Notes under the pieces: generated by a model
The model's input: the letters and a program-made list of their open reading frames with translations, nothing else
Told to the model about the DNA's origin: nothing
Database searches by the model: none
Position numbers and translations under genes: made by a program
Part shown: positions 34,224-46,653 of the stretch, piece after piece
How the letters are laid out: the number at the start of each line of letters is the position of its first letter
How positions within the stretch are numbered: the first letter of the stretch is position 1
Source: Hyphodiscus hymeniophilus
Lineage: Eukaryota; Ascomycota; Leotiomycetes; Helotiales; Hyphodiscaceae
DNA: 64,000 nucleotides
Assembly: GCA_016508695.1 (NCBI GenBank)
Contig: VNKQ01000019.1
Span: 1 to 64,000, forward strand
Direction of reading: 5' to 3'

Positions 34224-37150
34224 GTCTTCAATGCTAAAGTAATGCTGTGCAATAACTGGCTTCCATCGGAAATCAAATTGTCAGGTAGGCATAAAGTCCG
34301 CAACGCTTCATATAGCTATAAAGTTCTCAAAGTCTGCCTTTTGATTTGGAGTAGAATCGCTGTAGATCCGAAGTAGCCGAGTTGAATGATGAGGCGGGAT
34401 AATCCTTACGAAGGATCAGAACCCCTCAATCCTTCCCCAGGCCAGACACCCATTCGGTATTGTAGGCTAAATGGAAGCCCTTCAAACCAACTTTATAACA
34501 GTACTTTTTTCTTCTACCCATGGTGATCGACGATTGGATTGTAAATATTATGTAAATCGTTATTATAGGCTAAATATGAGCCTTTGGAATCGGCCCTATA
34601 ATAGTAGTCTATTCCCCTACCCCTGGCTGATCGACAGTTGGAGTAAAACCAAGGATTTCAATCAGACAAACTGGTTTCTGCAAAATTGTCAAGTATTAAA
34701 ATCCCAAATGCCAAGGCATGGTATGAGTCAAAAACAATGTCAGCGAAATTCAAATTCAGTAGCGTATTAACTTCTCTTACTATGTTGCAGAAGTCAGTAG
34801 CTTGGATTAGAAGTAGTATAAACTGGTTATTGTATCTTGATTAGAAAACATTTCTAGAATGATGAGATTGTTTGTAGCACAGTAGTCTTAATGTACTGAC
34901 TCAGTACCTTCAGCAGCGTTTTCTCCCACTCAAAGTTACTACTTCTTATGATTTACTTATTATTAATATCTGCGTAAAAATATAGTCAGAAAGGCTTATA
35001 CTTACTTTTGCATTCAAATAATAACAGAAGAAAGACGGCCACGTAAACACCAAGCAAGTACCGTTTCTGCTTCTCTCGGCGCATCTGAGCCAGAAATAGA
35101 AAAGGGTGGCTCCTGAGCCATAGAAGCATAGAATCTCCGATGGATTATATGTTGAACATATAATAGTAAAAAGGGCGCATTTGACTATGCAGCTAATCAT
35201 CGATGATGCCGGTGTAGAGAATCTGCCCGACAGTAGGCTTCTGGCACGGAATATACCTCTCCTCTATAAACCTTTATTTATGTTGATCCTGGGACTATAG
35301 ATCCTTAGATTCTAATTCAAGTTTAGATATGGTAGAGAGCTCTAAATTAATCTCGAGACTGCTGGAGGATAAAGAAAGGTAACGAAAGCTCCGTCAAGTC
35401 TTTCTCCGGCAGCGAGGACGTAAAACGTTAAATTCGCCGCATCATTGGACTACACTTGATAACAAAGTATGACCTCATACAGCCGTTGCGGTTTGTCCGA
35501 AAAAGGCATTTGGTCATGCTCAGATTCCTCGGATACATAAGTTGCGCTAGTGCTACTTTTCAGCTGTAATCTGTCTGAAGAAGCTTCCTGCTCGAGACAA
35601 TGCAAACTCCAGCAGTAGGGATGTCACTATAAAGGATATATGGGTGAGCTCGATCTCAAAGCCCTTGCTCTCCAGAGTACCCACAGTTATCCAGCCTTCA
35701 ATATTATGTACGCCGGCTCCACTGCCTTTATAGTGGATACCATTATCATTCGGAATCATCGCTCGTTCAAGCTATGGCAGGATTTCTCCCAGTTTGATAT
35801 AATTCTCTTTCACAGCCGAGGATCCAGCCTCGCAAATTATCGAGCGGACTACGGAGGAAAACTCCCTGCGTCATTGTTTTGATGTCAAAGGCTCGGTCAG
35901 ATTTAAACACGCATCGGAGGGGAGTCAGAATCTTAGCATTTACAGGGCTACGACATTCAGCATAACCTCAAATCAATGCAGAAATGCCTGGCTAAGGCGC
36001 TTTCCAAGGCTGCGGTAAACTCCCCCACGTATGCGCAGACCAGTTCTGTGTCTGTAATAGGACCGGCGACGATGACGAGATAGAGCATCGGGTGGCATCG
36101 TTGACTAGCGAACACAAATTTCCTCACAAGTTGGTACTGGGATATATTTTGGAGAAGGAAAACCCAGTACTACCATTAGGTAAAAGATCATGAGATGTGC
36201 GGAGTTAGCCAAGTAATATATCTTAAGAAAATTATAATTTAGAATATAAACGATATTACTAGGCTTATAACTTTAATGTTTTACAATAATATAATATAAC
36301 GATTATAAGAATTATATTTCAAGTAAGTAATAACAAGTAATAATTATTATATTTATAAAGTATTATATCTAGAAAAAAAAGAAAAAGAAGAAAGAGTCAA
36401 TCTAACTAAGTATTTAAGAGCAAAATAAGTGAAATGAGTAATTTATAGTAAGCTTAGTTAAGCAATCTACTAGGTAACTATAGAAGTAATCTATAATTAA
36501 TCGGGTAAATCAATCCGATTATATAATTATTAGAACTATTAAACCCTATCACTAATAACGTTATATAGGGTTATATATAGACTAGCTAGTACTATATAAA
36601 AAACTATCGATATTATATAGCCGCCGGATTTTTATAGCCGCTAGATACGACCTGGATAATAATATACTCGTTATTTATAAGCTTTTTCCGAAATATTATA
36701 TACTTTAGTACAGCCAAGTACTTGTCGAAAGTAGCCTGCGAGTCGTAGTTACTTGTCGCGTACACATTAGCCTAGAATCCTTCGACTGGAATGCTCCTTC
36801 TCAAGTATGTAAAAGTACGATGCTAAACTCACGTCTCAATTAGAACTAACGTGTGGGTCTGGTATTTGAATTTCGCGTTCACTTCTCGGCTAGTACTAGA
36901 TAGAGATATATCTTTCTCCTCAGCTTGGAATAACCTAGTAACTGGTTATATCTGTAACGATTTTCATGCGTTTGGGTTGTACCCAACTATTTTCTCGGCT
37001 ATCCTCTCTGTGACGGCGCAACGAGAGTATAAAGGATCTTCTATAGCTACATTAAATTCTTTTTAACGACATTCTTGAACTTAGTATTATTGTGGCTTCT
37101 AGTACGTAATTCTTTCATACACTAATAGATCCTGATAACGTCTATATTAC
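34224..37150. other. Gene-poor stretch, partly AT-rich
   Basis: About 2.9 kb. 34459-34646 holds a diverged direct repeat. 35550-36110 has open stretches on the minus strand (for example 'LYLVIVAGPITDTELVCAYV' near 36060 and 'GWILGCERELYQTGRNPA' near 35800) with a possible splice site between them, too weak to call a gene. 36190-36720 is AT-rich and looks like eroded transposon DNA. 36720-37150 has nothing recognisable. Confidence 0.5.
34459..34646. repeat. Diverged direct repeat, about 84 bp x 2
   Basis: 34459-34542 and 34563-34646 both run TAGGCTAAAT..GAGCCTTT-like, AACTTTATAACAGTA-like, CTTCTACCC-like, TGATCGAC..TTGGA. They share about two thirds of positions, many differences being transitions. 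Confidence 0.5.
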
Positions 37151-39057
37151 TTATGCCCCAATATTTGGTGTCTCAGAATGCTCTACGTGGGCTGCTCGCT
37201 TCTCTTCAAGCTCATGCTCAAGCTCGTGAACAAGAGCGGTTCCTTCAAGAGGTGCATCAATATGGGGATTGAACTGTTCCCTCATATCTCTAATAAAGAA
37301 CGACACTGTGGACATGTCAATACAAGAGTGAAATCGAATTCTGGTGAAACCTACAGCAGAAGCCAAAAAGTGCGAAAGCTCCTGCACACACAAACACATT
37401 GCGAAAGCCGACAAGGTATGCTTGCGTGACTGCTAGGCCTGCGGCCTCGACCACTTCGGAAGTGACTCCAGGTAGGTTTGATAGTGCAGCAGTATCACCT
37501 GACGTCAAGTCAGTAATAAGTGAAGCGATCGTCCCTTGGGAAACTCCAAGCGGGGTCACAGCCGCAGCAACCTTGGGATACAGATTGTTGGTCAGTCCAT
37601 TTGTGAAGATGGCAGTGTGTATGGCGACACCAATAGAGCCTCCGACACTCCTGATAGATCCGAGCAGGCCTGATGTGATCGATATCATTTCTGGCGGAGT
37701 CGAAAGTTGTGCCGCAGTGTAGATCGTAATAACACAAGAGCCTAGACCTAGACCGTAAAAGATGATGAAGCCCCAGAAGTGAGGCTCTGGAGCACTCGCC
37801 GAAAGTGTCGCCATGAGGACGAAGAAGATGATAAACGAGAGGAAGGACGTCATTATCGGTGCCCGTACCAACTTGGTGAAGTAAATCCATGTTCCCATGA
37901 CTACTGCCCCCACAAGCAGCATTGCAAAAGCCAATGTGTAACAGAGAAGGACCCTGTATGTTGTGACTCGCCCTGCAAGCACAATCTCCATTGAATAAGG
38001 AAAGTAGACGTTTGCTGCCATAAAGGCAAACCCCTCGATCCACACACCAATGAGGCAGATGACAAAATTCCGGTTGAAAAGAGCATGGTTGAAGATACCA
38101 TCTTTCTTAAATCGCCACTCATAGATGCCAAGTCCAATGAGCAGAGCAGATCCAATAGTGAATGGAGCAACGACATGACCGTTCGACCAAGGGAAGGGGT
38201 TCTGAGAGTAGGAGAGCCCGATACAGAACAAGGTCAGACCTGTGTCGAACAAGAAGTATCCAACCCAATCCAAGGCCTTGAGCTTCTGCGTATGTGTCAT
38301 GGTCAACTGCAACTCTCTCGGTGCTGGGTTGTAGAGTGTGACCATGAGAATGCACGAGAGGATAAAGATACCAGCACAGATATACCAGTAGGTTCGGAAA
38401 CCAGCGGGGTTGTTCTGAGTCAATGCACCACCAATTGTAAGGCTGAGGATCGCACCAGTTGCAATAGAGCTATTCAGAGCGGCCTGGGCAATTGATCGAT
38501 ATTTCCGTGGCATGACCTCGGAAGCAACAGCATGCAAGAGCGGCTGAGGTGCAAATCCAACACCACCAAGGGCAAATCCCACAATGGCCACTTCCATAGA
38601 AGGCGCCTTGGCGACAACGATGCTACCAACAAAGCCGACGAAAGTGGGAATCACCAACAGCCATTTTCTTCCCCTAGACTAGTATTGAGTGCTTGTAGCT
38701 ATGCAATGATCGACTTGCTACATACCAGTAGTCAGCGGCCTGGGAGACTGGCAACGTAAGAGCAGCTGGAACAATCACGGTGCACGACGCAGGCCAGGAG
38801 GATATAGCTGCCCCCCAACGACAGCGGCGATGTCTCGTGAGTATACACCCGCGCCGACGATAAACAGAAGCTGGCAGACATACTGGCTTCCGAGAGCCTG
38901 TCGTCGTGGCGAATGGTTAGCAGCGACCACTCGAGAACGATGAGGATCTTGTGAGACTCACTACCATGAGAATGGAAACTTTCCATGGATTCCATGATTC
39001 TGGTACATCTTCGTCGGAGTTATTCGCTTCGATGTTCGTTCGTTCGATCTTGCCCAT
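37151..39057 (-). CDS. MFS drug/metabolite exporter, TRI12 type, one frameshift at a poly-G run
   Basis: Fourteen-helix MFS pump of the TRI12/fungal trichothecene-efflux group. Exons are 38962-39057, 38726-38897, 37355-38673 and 37151-37305. Motifs: N-terminal 'VPESWNPWKVSILMV', 'VSQAADYWGRKWLLVIPTFV', 'ALGGVGFAPQPLLHAVASE', 'MPRKYRSIAQA', 'GLLGSIRSVGGSIGVAIHTA' and a C-terminal cytosolic 'FIRDMREQFNPHIDAPLEG'. The exons fall one base short of whole codons. In exon 2, at the C6 run 38811-38816 (G6 on the coding strand), the frame shifts by one between 'SRDIAAVVGG' and 'AAISSWPASCTVIVPAALTL'. With one extra base it would be about 580 residues. It is divergent from the alcohol dehydrogenase at 39566 and probably exports a substrate or product of that pathway. 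Confidence 0.88.
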
Positions 39058-39565
39058 GTTTCAAGGTATAATGTTGGTGATGAAAATAATGATCTTGTTG
39101 CTATTGAAGCCAAGTGACAGGAAAATATGAAGTGAAGTATGTGTTCTATAAATAATGTATCTTGCGCGTTGCGAGGGATCTCCAACTACCCGGTATTGTC
39201 TTTCCACAATGGCGGGTCATTCTGCAACTCCAGAGCTCACCAGGGCTATAACTACCCCATCCTGCTTCGTACTTGTCCGGCCCTACCCCACGGGGTGCCG
39301 CAGTCTACGCATGGCCCTAAAGTTTGCTTAGTCACACGCTATCCACATAGTGAACACAAACTACTGCGTAAAAGGCCGCTGATGCTGAGATCTCCCAATA
39401 AAACCTCCGCCTCCATTACCCCAATACGTCAAGACACTTTTACTCCATTGATCTAGCCCCATCATTATGGTCTCTGAGATAAAGCTGCCCGCCAATTGCC
39501 CGAAACTATGTAATTTATAACATTTCATTATTTGCAAATTCTCCTTCATATTCTTACTTTGAATA
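39058..39565. promoter_or_regulatory. 508-bp divergent promoter region, exporter / alcohol dehydrogenase
   Basis: It lies between the ATG of the exporter (39057, minus) and that of the dehydrogenase (39566, plus). It contains a CGGGTAG/CTACCCGG-like word near 39186-39193 and G/C-rich words around 39270-39300 (CCCCACGGGG-like), which are candidate zinc-cluster sites. None is proven. Confidence 0.5.
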
Positions 39566-40869
39566 ATGGGCTTTTTAGCAGAAAAAGACATCCAGACCAA
39601 GGCCCTCGTGGTCGAAACCCCGGGGGCACCCTTTGTCTTAAAAGATGTCATTCTAGACGAGATCCAGCCAAGCGAGCTTCTTGTTGATATCAAATATGCA
39701 GGATTATGCCACACAGTAAGAACTACCCTTACTATTTAGTTACACGGTCTCAAAAAGCTGCATAGGACCTCGTCGTTCAAGAAGGCAAGATGCCTATCGG
39801 TTCATACCCCGTAATTCCAGGTCATGAAGGCGCTGGCGTTATCTTAAAACTAGGCACAGGCCTGCAAGAATCGGGACTTAAAGTCGGTGACCGTGTCATC
39901 CTGAGTTATTGCTCCTGTCTCAACTGCTCGGCTTGCAAGGCCGGCCGCAAAGGCGCCTGTGAGAATATTGCATTTATCAACTTTGGCGGAAGTCGTGGAG
40001 GGGGCGAGAGCGAGTCCGCAGCTCGTCTTCCAAACGGACAAGCGATCCGAGGCGACTTTTTCGGGCAATCCTCGTTCCGAAAATTCGCCACTGTTGATGC
40101 GAGAGCGGTGGTCAAGTACGATGGTCCTGTAGAGAATCTGTCATTTCTGGCTCCAATGGGTTGCGGCTACATGACTGGAGCCGCAACGGTGATGAATGTC
40201 TTGAAACCAAAACCAACCAGCAGTGTGGCTATTTTCGGACTGGGCGCAGTTGGACTCTCTGCATTGATGGCAGCTAAGAGCGAGAACGTTCAAGATATCA
40301 TCGCCATTGATATCCTTGAATCAAGACTGGAGATGGCAGCTGCTATGGGCGCGACGAAAACCATCAATGCTAAGGGTGCGGAGCCTGTTGAAGGCGTCAT
40401 TCGTGAAGCGTTCCCTTCAGGCGTGAACTTTGTTATCGATACCACTGGGTCGGCGAAAGTGATCAGCAGTGGCATAGCACTATTGGCTCATGGCGGGACA
40501 GCGGCTGTTGTGGGCACCCCGCGTCCTGGTGATTTGATTGAAGTCGAGGCTTTAGATATGCTTATTCATTGCAAAACTGTCCTTGGTATCACTGGAGGAT
40601 ACTGTGACCCTCAGAAGGTAAACATTCGCATGCTGTCCTGTCTTATTCTAACGCATTGGCTAAAGATTTGACTAGTTCATCCCTGGTTTGATCAGATTAT
40701 TCGAAGATGGCTCGTTTCCCATCGACAAATTGTGCAAGACGTACCCACCGAGTGAGATAGATCACGCGATCAAGGATATGAAATCTGGAAAGGTACTACG
40801 TGGCGTCCTCTTCACCTGAAGTAATCACTAATGGTGTTGTAGGTTGTAAAACCCGTTCTTGCTTGGTAA
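39566..40869 (+). CDS. Zinc-dependent aryl-alcohol-type alcohol dehydrogenase
   Basis: Medium-chain dehydrogenase resembling benzyl/aryl-alcohol dehydrogenases, oxidising an alcohol to its aldehyde with NAD. Four exons (39566-39715, 39766-40617, 40676-40792, 40843-40869) give 381 residues. Motifs: 'YAGLCHTD' with the catalytic-zinc Cys, 'PVIPGHEGAG', the structural-zinc 'CSCLNCSACKAGRKGAC', 'MGCGYMTGAATVMN', the Rossmann 'VAIFGLGAVGLSALMAAKSE' and the last-exon 'VVKPVLAW'. The start is the only ATG before 'GFLAEKDIQTKALVVETPGA'. All zinc ligands are present and the frame is clean. It is followed on the same strand by an aldehyde dehydrogenase, the enzyme that would take its product. Confidence 0.93.
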
Positions 40870-41554
40870 GGAGATAGGTGGCATCGTGAAGGACACTCGA
40901 CAAATGTACCTTCAGCCAAACCTGATATGATGAGAACTAGGCTAGAAGCATATCATCTTAGAAGATGATCTAAAGATAGGTCTACAATATACGCAACAAT
41001 AGAAGCTCCGAGTGCTGTCACGTAAATGCAGAGCAAAGGTCACGTGGCTAGTACATAGACGATTGTTCAACTATCTTGCAAAATGTGTGTGTCACTGTGT
41101 GTGTTTGATTTTTACGCCCTGAGCCGCGCCTTCCGGAGGAAGGTCCTATTGCAGTTAGGCTTTTTGGGGGTTTGATGCCTCTGTTTCGGGGCGTCGAACC
41201 AAAAGCCACTAGTCCGGCGACTGTTTACGCTCCCTGTACTATGGGGTAATAATCGTAGCACTTTATCACTGTGGTCTCCATCACGGTAATTTAATCCCAA
41301 ATGGCCAGCTGCTTCGGGAAGATCGGTTTTATTCGCTTTCGTTCGCTTTTGGAGTCGAGGGGGTCCGACTCAGAAGACTACAACAGGCATGGTCAGAATC
41401 CGGTAAAGCTAGGTAATGAAAGGTAGAAAGCAGGGTGCCGTGCGAATCTGCGGGATCTTCCATCATTATATAATTGTAATTGATATTTAGAGAACTCAAA
41501 TCTTTGAGACTAATTTCTCTGTATTCAGCCTTTCCATCACAAAGCTTGCCCTCC
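40870..41554. other. Intergenic, alcohol dehydrogenase / aldehyde dehydrogenase
   Basis: About 685 bp, expected to hold the terminator of the first gene and the promoter of the second. No coding feature. Confidence 0.5.
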
Positions 41555-43333
41555 ATGGCTGACGCATTATCGTTCGAGAAATTCTATAACGTAAGTTGGT
41601 AAGCGCTACATTTAGCATTGAATGAATTGCTGAAACAGCTGGGATAGATCATAAACAATGAGAAGATAGATACAGGGGCATCTTATCATGGGATTAATCC
41701 ATTCACGGGAGAGGCACTATGGGAGACGCCCGTTGCCACAGAGAAAGACGTTAACAGCGCCGTGCTTGCTGCGCATAAAGCTTTCAAGACGTGGTCCCTG
41801 ATGCCCTGGGAGGAGAGAAGTAAGCTTCTGAAGAAATTCGCCGACGGATTGGAGAAGTACAAAGATGAAATTAGTGATTTGCTCGGGAAGGAGAGTGGCA
41901 AGACGGTACAGCTAATTCCGTCCTTCTTTTGCGTCATCTATTCTGATAGAACGATGTGAATAGCTGGGTTTCGCGCAATCGGAAGTCGAGATGGGCATCA
42001 GTACTGTTAGGAATCATTGTGAGTTAACTCACTAATCCGTCACGCCCTAGCTGACCCAAGTTTCCCAATGAAGCTCAATGGTCAGTACCAGAGAAAGTCC
42101 TCAAAGAGACAGCAGATGTCAGAATTGTGACACAATATCCTCCAGTCGGAGTAGTAGCAGGTATCACTCCCTGGAACTATCCCTTCCAGCTGGCAATTCT
42201 CAAGATTGCTCCTTCGTTGATGACGGGCTGTACAATCGTTCTGAAACCTTCGTACGTTCAGTATTCCTTTCCATGGTGTCTGAATTTGACTGATACCCTA
42301 CACAAAGCCCTCTCACGCCGTACTCAGCCCTTAAAATTGGTGAGATCGCTGCCCAAATATTCCCACCCGGCGTGGTGCAAGTTCTGGGAGGGGACGATAA
42401 GCTTGGTCCTTGGATCACCAAGCACCCTGGTATTGCCAAAGTCTCATTCACAGGCTCCATTGCCACGGGCAAGATGGTCATGGCTGCGGCTGCTCATTCT
42501 TTAAAGAGAGTCAATCTTGAATTGTGAGTCTGGCTCGCAAACGTGCTCTATGTATGTTTGGTGTAGATTACGGAGCTAATATACGTATGCGAACTAGGGG
42601 AGGCAACGATGCGGCAATCATAACAGAAGACTTTGACATCCCCAAAGCGGCACAATTAGCCTCAATAGCAGCCTTTCTACATTCCGGCCAGGTCTGTATG
42701 GGGACGAAGAGGATTTATGTGCATGAGTCTGTTCACGACGAGTTCATGAAGCACTTCATACTCATTGTGAAGAACTTCAAGGCTGGCGAAGGCTTCATCA
42801 GTCCCATACAAAACAAAATGCAATACGAGAAGGTCAAGTCCATCTATCAGGACTGCCAAAAGCTGGGTTACGATTTCGTGGTTGGAAGTGGCAAGATTGA
42901 AGATCGTGCCGGAGGATACTATGTAGAGCCGGCAGTCATCCTCAACCCACCTGAGGACTCCCGTATCGTTCAAGAAGAGCCTTTCGGGCCCATCGTTCCT
43001 GTACTGACCTTTGGATCAGACGAAGAAGTCATCTCCCGCGTGAACGATAGTGCCGTCGGATTAGGCGCTACAGTGTATTGCCGGGATGAAAGGCGTGCGT
43101 GGCAGCTTGCAGGCAGCTTGGATACTGGAAGTGTGTGGGTTAACGGTGGTCTGAAGATGGATCCCGTTGCACTGTTTGGTGCACACAAACAAAGTGGGAT
43201 TGGTGGGGAGTTGGGCCCGCTGGGATTGACGTATTATACAAATACAAGGACGGTTACTTACTGGAAGGAGTCGGTGAAAGATGAGACAAACGGGGTGAAG
43301 CAGAATGGAGAGACTGTAGCTTTGTTCGCTTGA
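41555..43333 (+). CDS. NAD(P)-dependent aldehyde dehydrogenase
   Basis: Oxidises an aldehyde to the carboxylic acid. Six exons (41555-41590, 41648-41905, 41964-42018, 42074-42251, 42308-42523, 42598-43333) join to 492 residues. Motifs: 'PPVGVVAGITPWNYPFQ', 'GCTIVLKPS', 'PPGVVQVLGGDD', 'KVSFTGSIATGK', the general base Glu247 in 'NLELGGNDAA', the nucleophile Cys281 in 'HSGQVCMGTKR', 'EEPFGPIVPVLTF' and 'VWVNGGLKMDP'. The intron between exons 5 and 6 falls within 'ELGG'. The protein has no targeting peptide and is probably cytosolic. Position and class fit the step after the neighbouring aryl-alcohol dehydrogenase; an aromatic substrate is inference. Confidence 0.93.
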
Positions 43334-44340
43334 ATAGAAAATGTTTCTTGCTTTAGTAGTATCAGCTGTTCTTAGTTGCAATATACTGGTCACACTGAGG
43401 CAGTTGACTTTACAATGCAATCAATGAGGTGTCAAGAATCGCTAACAGATAATCGGATTGGTAGGTAAATTGATTGATAGAAGAGAAGAAAGTCTTTAAC
43501 CCCTGGATCTTCATTGAAAGACGGGTAAGCAGGTGGTCTAAAATGTTACCCGATATTCCATCTATATTTCGATAGGGTTCAAAAGGATTCTCTACAGCCT
43601 CAATTCCACCCTTTATACACGATGATTTACCTTGAATTCACATTTATATTTGATATCTATTCTTTCTTTATATCAAGTTAGTTGAAGTCGTAGTTCTTGC
43701 AACGTATCAGTCTAAGGTTTAGAATCGCGTACTATGTCCCAACGGGCCTTTGAGTACTATTGAAGGTTTAACTGGGATCTAGGTAACTAGGTAGGAAGGG
43801 GCTTATTGACTCACCGACTGAGCGCGGCTTTCGCACCGTGGTATCCCTCCCCGCATACCACCGCTGTTCGGGGGTTTCTGGGGTACATTAGTTCGCATAC
43901 GGTATTGGAGACATACAGCCAATGGAAGCTTTGGTGGGTACGCCTTTACTGTACCAGGTATGGGGTTGGAATAAGCTTGCGGGGATCGAAGTACATCCTT
44001 GTGATTGCCTCCAGAAGTGTTGTCCTCCTCTCAAGTCTTGTCATTCGTCGCAGTGCCTTCTCTCGGGGTCTCCAACTTCTCCAATTCTCTTTAGGAAGAA
44101 GAAGAACAGCATCTTAGATCGCCAAGTCAGGGCCATTGGCTATTTCCATTCCACCAGTAGGTTGATTTGAGATAATTGGGGTAGGTTAGTATTCAGCCCT
44201 TGCCTAATTGCCGTACAGATCGTGGGGCAGTCTCTACCGAGAAGATGACCATAGAATTTATATGTACGTTCATTCTGTGTAAGTCGGTACGTTCGAATTT
44301 ATTCAAATCACCTAGCTGACACCTCTACACCTTGGTCACG
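43334..44340. other. Intergenic upstream of the P450
   Basis: About 1 kb. Open frames at 43806-44170 are short and featureless. The last 150 bp should contain the P450 promoter; no TATA box was clear. Confidence 0.5.
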
Positions 44341-45925
44341 ATGGGCTTCACAGACACAGCACTCGAGCTCACAGGGACTCAACACCTTACACGAGCCATA
44401 TGGGGCCTTCCCCTGTTTTACATCATAGCAACCATAACATATCGCATGTTCTTCCATCCATTGGCCAAATACCCAGGCCCCCTACTGGGCAAGTTCACCG
44501 ATCTGCCAAAGATGCTGTCCTTCGTGAGAATGGATCGCATCACGTGGCAACGAGACATGCTCCAAAAATATGGCAGCCCTGTTCGCATCTCGGCCAACGA
44601 GCTCATCTTTGGAGACATGAGATCATGGCAGGATATCTATGGCCAGAGCTCTAACCCTTGTACCAAAGAACCGTTCTTCTATGACATGTTTACCGCAACT
44701 GGAGCTACCAGTATCCTCAGCGAGACCAACCGCGTGCGACATTCGAGGCTCCGGCGTTTGGTCTCCAATGGCTTCTCGCTGAAGGGACTGCTTCAGGAAG
44801 AAGCGCTGGTGCAGCAGAAGATCGGAGTGTATATTAATACGATTATCAGACCTGCTGCTGAGAAGGGGGAATCGGTCGACATCTTCCACAAGACGATGGA
44901 GCACTACCTTGATATTGTGAGCTACCTCAGTTTCGGAAAATCATTCGATTCAGTAACTGGCTGTGGGGAGATCACCCAACAGGACATGGATCGCTTCATG
45001 ACTGTTGTTCCCATGCAATCATTCATCCCGTTCTTGAAATATCTCCCTTTCAAAACCGTCCAAGAGGGTTATCGTGGACTGGGGAAGCTCATCGCATTCA
45101 GTCAGCACAGTGTGAGAACATTCACGGAGAAAGTGGAACTGGATCCTACGTTTGCGCAGGGTACTTTCTTAAGAAATCTTGTGGATGCTGTGGATAGTGA
45201 AACGGGGAGCAAGCTATCCTTTGAGGAGCTGGTTGAGAATACTATCATCTTCCTTGTTGCAGGGAGCGATACTACTGCTGTCACTACCATGTATACAATC
45301 TGGGAATGCGGCAGGAATCCAAGCGTGAAGAAGAAGCTTGTAGATCAGATTCGAGAGGCTTTCCCAGACCCCGAGGAAATACCAACTTTTGAGAAGGCTT
45401 CGAAATTGGTGAGAGAACTCCTTCCCTGATCTTGTCACTAGGCCTTGGTCTACCATCAATAACTCACTAACGTTCTACTCTCAGCCTTACCTTAATGCAG
45501 TAGTAGAAGAGACCCTCCGGATGCACGGCCCTTTGAGCTCTGCATTCCCGCGTATCTCACCAGGCCGTGAGATCAGCGGACACTACGTTCCCAAAGGCAC
45601 GATCGTGTCGACACCGTCCTACGCCACATCTCGAGACTCCAAGGTGTTTCCCAATCCAGAAGTATATACTCCCGATCGATGGTTACATGCGACCAAAGAA
45701 ATGAGGGAGATGTCGAGGCCATTTAGTTACGGGCCGAGAAATTGTATCGGCAAACACCTGGCACAGATCGGGTACACTTTGACACTATCTAGGCTATATC
45801 AACTATATGATATTGAAAATGATCCCTCAATGACGGTTGAGATGATGAGGCCGAAGGACAGGGGAGTTACAGCCCCTTGGGCTGCCAAGTATTTGATCAG
45901 GCCTACGCCGGTGCATCGGTCTTGA
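44341..45925 (+). CDS. Cytochrome P450 monooxygenase (pisatin-demethylase-like class)
   Basis: ER-anchored heme monooxygenase of 502 residues. Exon 1 is 44341-45408 and exon 2 is 45485-45925 (76-bp intron). An N-terminal membrane helix 'WGLPLFYIIATITYRMFF' leads into the Pro-rich hinge 'HPLAKYPGPLLGKF'. Helix I has 'AGSDTT' (about residues 307-312), then the EXXR 'ETLR', 'PDRW' and the heme loop 'FSYGPRNCIG' with Cys near 443. 'FPRISPGREISGHYVPKG' is typical of the CYP57/pisatin-demethylase-like group. The ATG at 44341 places the anchor normally. The gene is complete, unlike the two P450 relics at 541-1824 and 54288-54737. It would hydroxylate or demethylate the pathway compound; the substrate is not readable from sequence. 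Confidence 0.94.
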
Positions 45926-46653
45926 ATCCATTAGATTGGGGGTGGGAATAGAGAGGAATAGAGAATAGAAGACCCAATTTCATGCGTACTCAATTGGCCA
46001 TGGAAAGGCACTTTAGAATGATGTATGGACAATTGATCAATGATGCTACCCTAGAAAGTAAGAAATATGTTACGATATTGAGAACATTATTTCCCAGAGG
46101 TTGTTTTAAATGCTGGCACCGTGGGGCGATGCGAGACAGTCAAGACTCAAGACAGTCCAAACCGTATGTCCAAGGTACCAGGCTCATCGAGAAGGCGATT
46201 ACAGTGAGATCAAGGAGGGCCACCAATACGAGAAAGAGATTTGTCCAGAACTATGTCATTGAACACTAGCCGCCGAACGTGGGTTTCCCTTCACTTACGC
46301 AAAGGCGTGATAATCTCCGTGGCTTGCACAGAGCAAGAGTCGGAGAATCATTGACTCCACACGAGAGGGTCTGAACCGGGAATGCATGATCACGCGCATC
46401 CGCACGGCATTTTCGCGGCCAAGAGGAGGCGAGTTGCTGGGTCCGAATGGAGGGTTTGCCGAATGGAGGCGTGGGGAATGCGGAGCAGGCAAGCGAAGCT
46501 TACATTGTTTTGAGCTTCCAAGACTCTGCTTACTCTGCTCTCTTATGATGATTATAGTACAGTAGTGCAGGATTTAATATACGATATCTGGGATATAAAT
46601 GATCAGGGGTGCTGTGTTCTCTCGTTCGACCATAGCTCAATAAATCAACCGCC
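45926..46653. other. Intergenic, P450 / FAD monooxygenase
   Basis: About 730 bp; no coding feature. AT-rich 46500-46630 just upstream of the monooxygenase start probably holds its core promoter. Confidence 0.5.

Noticed and set aside
43806..44170. Open frames upstream of the P450 as an extra gene
   Set aside because: Short, overlapping, no recognisable domain; more likely P450 5' flank.
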